Assembly (NCBI GenBank): GCA_965220505.1
Contig: CBDCQE010000001.1
Coordinates: forward strand, 434,001-498,000
Source of the DNA: Bin87 sp965220505
Lineage (GTDB): Bacteria > Chloroflexota > Dehalococcoidia > Lucifugimonadales > UBA3495
Direction: 5' to 3'
DNA: 64,000 nt
A program made the position numbers and the translations under genes. The notes under the pieces were generated by a model. That model ran no database searches, was not told the origin of the DNA, and saw nothing but the letters and a program-made list of their open reading frames with translations. Positions 58,355 through 64,000 of this stretch are shown piece after piece. Positions within the stretch are counted from its first letter, which is position 1. The number at the start of each line of letters is the position of its first letter.

Positions 58355-59940
58355 GGCGAGGCGGAACCGTTGGGCAGGGCGATGGTGAAGGCGGAACCCT
58401 GGCCGGGCTCGCTCTGGACCGAGATGCTTCCGTGGTGAGCCTTCATTATGGCGTCGCAGATGTACAGCCCCAGTCCCATGCCCCGGGGATGGGTGGAAGC
58501 CAGGCCCTGGGAGCGGTGGAAACGCTCGAAGATACGGCGCGTTTCCCAGCGCGGCACGCCCATGCCCGCATCGCGCACGGTCACCCGCACGGCGCCCAAG
58601 CTGTCGTTCTCCCCTGAAACCACCACCGGTCCGCCGTTGGGCGAGTATTTCACGGCGTTGTCCACGAGGTTGACCAGCACTTGTTCCAGTAGGCCGGGGT
58701 CCCCCGTTATCGGCGGCAGGTCGTCCGGGAAGGACACCGACAGGGAGTGCTTTTTGGAGGTTGGCTGCAGCCGTTCGATGACTTTCTCGGCCATGCCGGC
58801 CAGGTTGACCTGTTCGAGGCTCAGCGGCAGCGCGCCGGCCTCCAGGCGGGACGCCAGAAGCAGGCGGTCCATGAGCAGGCTCATGCGGTCAGTTTCTTCC
58901 TCGATGGCTTCGAAACTGCGGCGCAGTGTGTCACCGTCCCACGGGGCGTCGGGGCGCGAGAGGGTGTTGGTGTAGCCCTTGATGATGGCCAGAGGCGTTT
59001 GAAGCTGGTGCTCCAGCATCGAGAGGAAAGTGGACCGCATCTCCTCGGTCTCGCGGACTCGGGTCATGTCCCGGACGTTGACAACGGCGTTCAACGGGGC
59101 CATTTCCGGCGAGCGGACCACCGAATAGACGAGGGCGACCTCGGTACGCTGGCCCGTGGAGGAGCGAGCGGCGGCGGCAAGCTCGGTGACGTTGCCCTCC
59201 AGACCGGAGGCGGCCTGGTGGGCGTGGAGCATGGGACAACGGCCCGGACAGATGGGGCGACCCTCGCGGTCCCGCCAGTTCAGGGCGACGGCGCAGGGCA
59301 GGCCCAGCAATTCCTCTCCGGGCCGGCCGAGCATGCGTTCCATGGCGGGGTTGACGCTGACGATGCGGCGGTCGGCGTCGACGGTGTAGATACCGTCGGC
59401 GCTGCCCTCCAGGATCGATTCGACGCGCTGCTTCTCCTGGGTTAGCAGGTGGGCCAGCCGGGCGGATTGGACCGCGATGGCGGCCTGCTCGGCGAAGGCG
59501 GCCAGAACGGGCGGGTCGAGCTGGGAGAAATTGGCGGCGTCGGAGGAGCGGAGGACGAAGATCAGTCCCACGGTCTCGTCGTTGGTATACAGAGGGACGG
59601 CCATGACGGGGTTCTGCATTTCCCCGGTGGTGGAAACGGGCAGGGCCGACTGAGGGAACAGGGCCGACAGGAGGGCGAACTGCTCGCGGCTGAGGGCGAG
59701 GTCGGGTATCGCCTCGTTGAGCAGGGGACGGATGCGGGCGATTTGAGGGCCGTCCAGACCGTAGGCGCCGGTGACCACGAAGCGGCGGACGGCGTCGTCC
59801 CAGGTGGCAACGACGGCGGCGCTCCCGCCCAAGGCGCGCACGGCGTTGCGCAGGATGCCCTCAAGCTCCGGCTGAAGATCGACGGCGTTGTCGTCGTCGG
59901 TTCGACCAACAGGATTCCAGTTGAAATAGCGGGTGACCAT
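58351..59940 (-). CDS. Sensor histidine kinase with GAF and PAS domains
   Basis: A 529-residue soluble kinase with no membrane helix. An N-terminal GAF domain spans about 25-160 (VMAVPLYTNDETVGLIFVL), followed by a PAS domain at about 175-295 (ADGIYTVDADRRIVSVNPAM) that contains ICPGRCPMLHA, a Cys-rich insert. The dimerisation/phosphoacceptor helix is FLSMLEHQLQTPLAIIKGY, with His in place but Gln-Leu-Gln where most kinases have Glu-Leu-Arg. The ATPase domain has the N box (LVDNAVKYSP), VRDAGMGVP and GMGLGLYIC. The PAS cysteines and cytoplasmic location suggest sensing of an internal redox, gas or small-molecule signal. It precedes the response regulator gene. Confidence 0.95.
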   Translation of the reverse strand: MVTRYFNWNPVGRTDDDNAVDLQPELEGILRNAVRALGGSAAVVATWDDAVRRFVVTGAYGLDGPQIARIRPLLNEAIPDLALSREQFALLSALFPQSALPVSTTGEMQNPVMAVPLYTNDETVGLIFVLRSSDAANFSQLDPPVLAAFAEQAAIAVQSARLAHLLTQEKQRVESILEGSADGIYTVDADRRIVSVNPAMERMLGRPGEELLGLPCAVALNWRDREGRPICPGRCPMLHAHQAASGLEGNVTELAAAARSSTGQRTEVALVYSVVRSPEMAPLNAVVNVRDMTRVRETEEMRSTFLSMLEHQLQTPLAIIKGYTNTLSRPDAPWDGDTLRRSFEAIEEETDRMSLLMDRLLLASRLEAGALPLSLEQVNLAGMAEKVIERLQPTSKKHSLSVSFPDDLPPITGDPGLLEQVLVNLVDNAVKYSPNGGPVVVSGENDSLGAVRVTVRDAGMGVPRWETRRIFERFHRSQGLASTHPRGMGLGLYICDAIMKAHHGSISVQSEPGQGSAFTIALPNGSASP

Positions 59941-60000
59941 AGGGTGGCCGATTGCAGTCAGTGTGCGGCGATTTTCAACGCAATTTTAACATTAAGGGCA

Positions 60001-60029
60001 TTGGAAAACGTTTGAGGGCAGGTGAGAAT
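60001..60029 (+). promoter_or_regulatory. Candidate promoter for fmdB-groES-groEL
   Basis: TTGGAA, 17-bp spacer, GAGAAT. No CIRCE operator (TTAGCACTC inverted repeat) is seen anywhere upstream of groES, so HrcA control is not evident. Confidence 0.4.
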
Positions 60030-60080
60030 AGATGGCGAGCCTAGCCGGCCGAACGTACCGGCCGATGCAAGGAGGTACAC

Positions 60081-60266
60081 ATGCCCAGGTACGTATACCG
60101 GTGTACTGCGTGTGACCACGAGTATGATCAGCGGCAGAGTTTCGGCGCGTCGTCGGAAGGGGAATGTCCCGAGTGTTCCGGCGTTACCCGACGCGTGTTT
60201 CATGCGGTGCCGGTGATCTACAAAGGATCCGGTTTTTACACCACGGACTACGCACGCAAGAAGTAG
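60081..60266 (+). CDS. FmdB family zinc ribbon protein
   Basis: A 61-residue protein with the FmdB-type ribbon: MPRYVYRCTACDHEYDQRQS, then GECPECSG, giving four cysteines in CxxC ... CxxC, and the tail GSGFYTTDYARKK, which is diagnostic. The family is often considered a regulator of formamidase genes by name only; a true function is unknown. The gene has a strong AAGGAGG ribosome-binding site and lies 61 bp before groES, an association seen in other bacteria. Confidence 0.93.
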   Translation: MPRYVYRCTACDHEYDQRQSFGASSEGECPECSGVTRRVFHAVPVIYKGSGFYTTDYARKK

Positions 60267-60327
60267 TCGCTGCCCACGCCGGTAGCGTCATCAACCAGGC
60301 AAACAACACAACGCAAGGAGGCATTCA

Positions 60328-60618
60328 GTGGCCACTTTCACACCACTTGGTGAGCGCATCGTCATCAAGCCGACGGAACAGGAAGCGCAGACCCGAGGCG
60401 GGATCCTATTGCCGGACACCGCCAAGGAGAAGCCGCAGGAAGGCGAGGTCGTCGCGGTGGGTCCCGGCCGGGCCGCCGATGATGGCAGCCGCATCCCCAT
60501 GGAACTCACCGTGGGCGACAAGGTCATCTACTCGAAGTACGCCGGCACGGAATACGAAGACGGCGACGAAGAGTACCTGATCATGCGCGAGTCGGACGTG
60601 CTCGCCAAGATCGGCTAA
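60328..60618 (+). CDS. groES: Co-chaperonin GroES
   Basis: A 96-residue heptameric cap of the GroEL chaperonin. It has PLGERIVIKPTEQE, the mobile loop TRGGILLPDTAKEKPQ, GEVVAVGPGR, and the roof and end VIYSKYAGTEYED, EEYLIMRESDVLAKI. The start is a GTG at 60328 with AAGGAGG upstream. groEL follows 111 bp downstream. Confidence 0.97.
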   Translation: MATFTPLGERIVIKPTEQEAQTRGGILLPDTAKEKPQEGEVVAVGPGRAADDGSRIPMELTVGDKVIYSKYAGTEYEDGDEEYLIMRESDVLAKIG

Positions 60619-60640
60619 CCGCACCGCATTTGGTTTTCGT

Positions 60641-60696
60641 CATTCCCGCGAAGGCGGGAAACCATAGCACATCCCGGATTCCCGCGAAAGCGGCGA
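60641..60696. repeat. REP-like palindromes between groES and groEL
   Basis: ttcccgc-gaa-ggcgggaa (60643-60660) and a related half copy attcccgcgaaagcgg (60678-60693), similar in design to the other A palindromes. The hairpin could lower groEL transcription relative to groES or stabilise groES mRNA. Confidence 0.7.
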
Positions 60697-60729
60697 TGAC
60701 TGGGAAGGATTGATTGAAGGAGAAACGCA

Positions 60730-62349
60730 ATGCCCGCAAAGAAGATGGCGTACTCCGAAGAGGCCCGTAAGTCGCTGCGATCCGGCATCGACACGCTGGC
60801 CGACTCGGTCAAGATTACCCTGGGCCCCCGGGGCCGCAATGTGGTGCTGGACAAGAAGTTCGGCCCGCCGCAGGTCTGCTCCGACGGCGTGACCATCGCC
60901 AAGGAAATTGAGCTTCCCGACGCCTTCGAGAACATGGGCGCCCAGCTGCTCAAGGAAGCCGCCACGAAGACCAACGACGCCGCCGGTGACGGAACCACCA
61001 CCAGCATCGTGCTGTCGCAGGCCATCATCAACGAGGGCTTCAAGAACGTAACCGCCGGCGCGAACCCCATGGCCATCAAGCGCGGCATCGAGCGCGCGGT
61101 CGGCCAGATCGTGACCGAGCTCCGGTCGATGTCCCAGCCGGTGGAGACCCGCGAGCGCATCGGCCAGGTTGCCTCCCTGTCCGCCCACGAAGACGCCATC
61201 GGCGAGACCATTGCCGAGGCGATGGAGAAGGTCGGCAAGGACGGCGTCATCACCGTGGAAGAATCCCGCGGCCTGACGGACGAGATCGAGTACGTGGAAG
61301 GCATGCAGGTCGACCGCGGCTACATCTCGCCTTACTTCATCACCAACAGCGACCGCATGGAAGCGGCCATCGAAGACCCCTACGTCATCATCACCGACAA
61401 GAAGATCTCGGCCGTTGCAGACCTGGTTCCCGCCCTGGAGAAGATGCTCCAGGTCGGCCAGAAGAACGCGGTCATCGTGGCTGAGGACGTGGACGGCGAG
61501 GCCCTGGCCACGCTGGTCGTCAACAAGCTGCGCGGCATCATGAACGTGCTGGCCGTCAAGGCCCCCGGGTTCGGCGACCGCCGCAAGGCTATGCTGGAGG
61601 ACATCGCCATCCTGACCGGTGGCACCGTCATCAGCGAAGAGACCGGCCGCCGGCTGGACTCCGCCACTGTCGAGGACTTCGGCCGCGCCCGCCGCGTCGC
61701 CTCCACCAAGGACGACACGACTATCGTCGAGGGCCACGGTTCCGAGGACGGCATCCAGGCCCGCATCAACCAGATCAAGGCCCAGATCGAAGACACCACT
61801 TCCGAGTACGACCGCGAGAAGCTGCAAGAGCGGATGGCCAAGCTGTCCGGCGGCGTGGCCGTGATCAAGGTTGGCGCCGCCACCGAGATCGAGCTCAAGG
61901 AGCGGAAGGCCCGGGTCGAGGACGCCCTGTCCGCCACCCGTTCTGCCGTGGAAGAAGGCATCGTGCCCGGCGGCGGAGTTGCCCTGGTTCGCGCCCAGCG
62001 CGCCCTGGAGGGCGTCGGCGGCCTGACCGGTGACGAGGTTGTCGGCCTCAACATCATCCGGCATTCGCTGGAGCAGCCGCTGAAGATCATCGTCGAAAAC
62101 GCCGGTGGCGAAGGCGCCGTGGTTCTGCACGACGTCAAGGACCAGTCCGATGACTACGGCTACGACGCCGAGGTCAGCGAGTTCGGCCCAATGCTCGAGC
62201 GCGGCATCATCGACCCGGTCAAGGTGACCCGCTCGGCGCTGCAGAACGCGGCCTCCGTGGCGGCCATGGTTCTCACCACTGAGTCCATGATCACCGAGAT
62301 CCCTGAGCCGACGCCGGCGATGCCCGCCGCCCCGCCGATGGACTTCTAG
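60730..62349 (+). CDS. groEL: Chaperonin GroEL
   Basis: A 539-residue chaperonin. The nucleotide site shows KITLGPRGRNVVLD and GDGTTTSIVLSQA, the apical domain has EGMQVDRGYISPYFIT and VKAPGFGDRRKAMLEDIA, and the equatorial end has EEGIVPGGGVAL. The C-terminus ends PEPTPAMPAAPPMDF in place of the usual Gly-Gly-Met repeats. Codon use is strongly biased to C-ending codons compared with neighbours, consistent with high expression. A strong terminator follows. Confidence 0.98.
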   Translation: MPAKKMAYSEEARKSLRSGIDTLADSVKITLGPRGRNVVLDKKFGPPQVCSDGVTIAKEIELPDAFENMGAQLLKEAATKTNDAAGDGTTTSIVLSQAIINEGFKNVTAGANPMAIKRGIERAVGQIVTELRSMSQPVETRERIGQVASLSAHEDAIGETIAEAMEKVGKDGVITVEESRGLTDEIEYVEGMQVDRGYISPYFITNSDRMEAAIEDPYVIITDKKISAVADLVPALEKMLQVGQKNAVIVAEDVDGEALATLVVNKLRGIMNVLAVKAPGFGDRRKAMLEDIAILTGGTVISEETGRRLDSATVEDFGRARRVASTKDDTTIVEGHGSEDGIQARINQIKAQIEDTTSEYDREKLQERMAKLSGGVAVIKVGAATEIELKERKARVEDALSATRSAVEEGIVPGGGVALVRAQRALEGVGGLTGDEVVGLNIIRHSLEQPLKIIVENAGGEGAVVLHDVKDQSDDYGYDAEVSEFGPMLERGIIDPVKVTRSALQNAASVAAMVLTTESMITEIPEPTPAMPAAPPMDF

Positions 62350-62378
62350 TCCCAGGCGAACATCCCTCCGGGATTTAG

Positions 62379-62414
62379 ACCGGGGCGGTTATTGCGACCG
62401 CCCCGGTTCATTTT
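62379..62414 (+). terminator. Intrinsic terminator of groESL
   Basis: Perfect 11-bp stem accggggcggt / accgccccggt with a 7-nt loop, followed by TCATTTT. Confidence 0.88.
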
Positions 62415-62558
62415 GGTGTCAGGGCGTTTTACCTACGCCCCGGATGGGAGTAATATTGCCATGCCGTTTATATTCCGCGCAGGCTTGGGCGTTTCCAGCG
62501 TCTGCCTGGGTTGCTTCATTCGAGGCCGTAACTGAATAGATCTTTTGCCCGCCGCCTG

Positions 62559-63905
62559 TTGGCCTGGCATCCGCCGACGCCTTTCTTTTACGGGTGGCTG
62601 GTGCTGGGCATGGCCTGCCTTTCCTCCGCCACCGGCGCCAGCGTGTCCCAGGTGGTGATGGGGGCCATCCAGGTGTACATCGTGGACGACACCGGGTGGG
62701 ATATCGGGACGCTGTCCATAGCGGTGACCGCCGGCACCTGGATTTCGGGGATATTGGCTCCTTTCGCCGGCGCGCTGGCCGACCGATACGGCCCCAGGGT
62801 CCTGACCACGGTGGGGCTGGTGGTGGTGGCGTGCGCGCTGCTGGCGATTTCGGCGGTGAACACCGATACCCCCTGGCCGTTCTTCGCCGCTTACATCGTC
62901 GCCAGGACGGTGAGCAATCCGTTCCTGATCGGCATAGTACCCCGTGCCGCGACGGTCAACTTCTTTAGGCGGCGTCGGGGCGTCACCCTGGCGATTAACG
63001 GAATGGCGCGTCCGGTGGGCGGCGCGATCAACATCCAGATCATTTCGCTGATCGCGGCCACGCACAGTTGGCGGGCCTCCTACGGATACGTCGGGCTGTT
63101 CATGATGGCCATGACGGTGCCGGTATTCCTCATCATGCGGCGGACGCCGGAAGAGATCGGCATGCTGCCGGACGGGGACCGACCCGCTCCCGGATCCGAA
63201 GCCGCGCCACAATCCGGCGGCGGACGGCGGCCGGGCCGGCGCGCCCAGGCGGGGACACAGGAGTTCAGCTGGACAGCCCGCGAGGCGATGAAGACCCGAG
63301 CCTACTGGTGCATCGCCGGAACCGCGGTGCTGGCTATAATCGCGTCGGCGGGCTTGGGCTACATCCTGGTTCCGTTTCTCGTGAGCGATACGGGTCCAGG
63401 ATTGACTAATCCGCAGGCCGTCGGCGTGGGGGCGCTGGGAGCCGTGCTGGCGATGACCACGTTGGTCTGGGGTTTCCTGGCGGACAGGTTCGGACCTCGG
63501 CCGTGCATGGTAGCGACCATTTCCGGGGCGGTGCTTTCCGGCGTGTTCCTGGCCACCGGCGTGCACTCGGTGTGGACGGCCTATCTGTTTGCCGTTCTGT
63601 GGGGGTTCTTCTCTAACACCGTGGGGACGCTGGAGCACATGCTGCTGGCGCAGTACTTCGGGCGGGGGTCCTTCGGGGCCATACTGGGATCGCTGGGGCC
63701 GTTGCAGACCACGGCGTTGGGAGCCGCGCCGGTATTCGGCAGCTACCTGCTGACGTTCACGCACAGTTACAGCGTGGTGTTCATCGTGCTGATGGCGATG
63801 TACGCCGGCGCGGGCATGCTGATCCTCCTGGCAAAGGCTCCCCGGCTGCCGCCCCGGGCCACCCAAGCGCAAGCCGAGCCCGGCGTCGCGCCGGCAACGG
63901 TATAA
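62559..63905 (+). CDS. MFS transporter (oxalate/formate-antiporter-like)
   Basis: A 448-residue 12-helix transporter. The N-terminus HPPTPFFYGWLVLGMACLSS is typical of the monocarboxylate/OFA-like MFS branch, as is the loop GALADRYGPRVLTTVG; the second half has GFLADRFGPRPCMVAT. A basic, glycine-rich loop separates the halves. The substrate could be an organic acid, but this is only family-based. No ATG fits: an in-frame TAA lies just upstream and the first usable codons are CTG 62556 or TTG 62559, with no good ribosome-binding site, so the start is uncertain. Confidence 0.86.
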   Translation: MAWHPPTPFFYGWLVLGMACLSSATGASVSQVVMGAIQVYIVDDTGWDIGTLSIAVTAGTWISGILAPFAGALADRYGPRVLTTVGLVVVACALLAISAVNTDTPWPFFAAYIVARTVSNPFLIGIVPRAATVNFFRRRRGVTLAINGMARPVGGAINIQIISLIAATHSWRASYGYVGLFMMAMTVPVFLIMRRTPEEIGMLPDGDRPAPGSEAAPQSGGGRRPGRRAQAGTQEFSWTAREAMKTRAYWCIAGTAVLAIIASAGLGYILVPFLVSDTGPGLTNPQAVGVGALGAVLAMTTLVWGFLADRFGPRPCMVATISGAVLSGVFLATGVHSVWTAYLFAVLWGFFSNTVGTLEHMLLAQYFGRGSFGAILGSLGPLQTTALGAAPVFGSYLLTFTHSYSVVFIVLMAMYAGAGMLILLAKAPRLPPRATQAQAEPGVAPATV

Positions 63906-63949
63906 TCCCAACGAACCACCAAGGCGAACTACCAAATGGAGGCAAACCA

Positions 63950-64000
63950 ATGGCCAACAGCGAGTACATGAACCCCAGCGGCATTGCGGACCCCTCACCT
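63950..64000 (+). CDS. Start of a gene cut by the right edge
   Basis: An ATG at 63950 with GGAGG eight bases upstream opens a frame (MANSEYMNPSGIADPSP) that continues beyond the window. It begins 45 bp after the MFS stop. Too little is visible to name a product. Confidence 0.55.
   Translation, partial: MANSEYMNPSGIADPSP

Noticed and set aside
59941..60327. CIRCE operator upstream of groES
   Set aside because: No TTAGCACTC/GAGTGCTAA inverted repeat was found.

Overview
The window is high-GC bacterial chromosomal DNA, densely coding on both strands, with no phage, plasmid, CRISPR array, rRNA or tRNA that I could see. The gene content fits a Chloroflexota bacterium of the SAR202/Dehalococcoidia type: several luciferase-like F420/FMN oxidoreductases with a flavin reductase, five MFS transporters, a GMC oxidoreductase with an SMP-30 lactonase, a T-box on ilvB, two tandem clpP genes and a DUF951 protein. 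The phylum is inferred from gene content only.

Layout. 1-4.4 kb (minus): a B12-binding radical SAM protein cut by the left edge, a luciferase-like oxidoreductase, a flavin reductase and a BtuF-like protein. 4.6-9.8 kb: two MFS transporters, the pyrF-DUF951-MFS operon and a DUF3500 gene with a strong promoter and terminator. 9.8-17.2 kb: lepA, MFS, an orphan aprB-like ferredoxin, a GT4 glycosyltransferase, MFS and a coiled-coil nuclease-like protein. 17.3-23.4 kb: a fused EtfB-EtfA gene with pncB, diverging from argJ - DUF4160/DUF2442 - argB. 23.5-29.1 kb: a hypothetical gene, a two-gene thioredoxin-like lipoprotein operon and the T-box-controlled ilvB. 29.3-35.7 kb: an excisionase-like HTH protein, panE, a Uma2 nuclease, a second luciferase-like oxidoreductase, a retropepsin-like protein and a partly decayed ATP-grasp/transglutaminase/alpha-E cluster.

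36-48.7 kb is the housekeeping core: tig-clpP-clpP-clpX on plus, convergent with the minus-strand run dprA-topA-xer-aroQ-efp-xseA-xseB-formyltransferase. 49-57.5 kb: a GMC oxidoreductase facing a five-gene minus operon (zinc ribbon, SirB1-like, DM13, GH15, SMP-30), then an SDR enzyme, and a small membrane protein paired with a molybdopterin-domain protein. 57.6-64 kb: a two-component system, then fmdB-groES-groEL, another MFS transporter and the first codons of a gene cut by the right edge.

Functional themes are protein quality control (trigger factor, ClpXP, GroESL), DNA processing (DprA, TopA, Xer, ExoVII), amino-acid, NAD and pyrimidine synthesis (argJ, argB, ilvB, pncB, pyrF), and flavin-dependent catabolism with transport. 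Nearly every intergenic gap carries members of four dispersed repeat families (palindromic REP units, a composite block and long hairpins). Several promoters share an extended -10 of the form TGnTAnnnT. The most unusual items are the orphan AprB with a serine where the electron-transfer tryptophan is expected, the EtfB-EtfA fusion, a small two-gene cassette inside the arginine genes, the atypical EF-P loop and the decaying ATP-grasp cluster.
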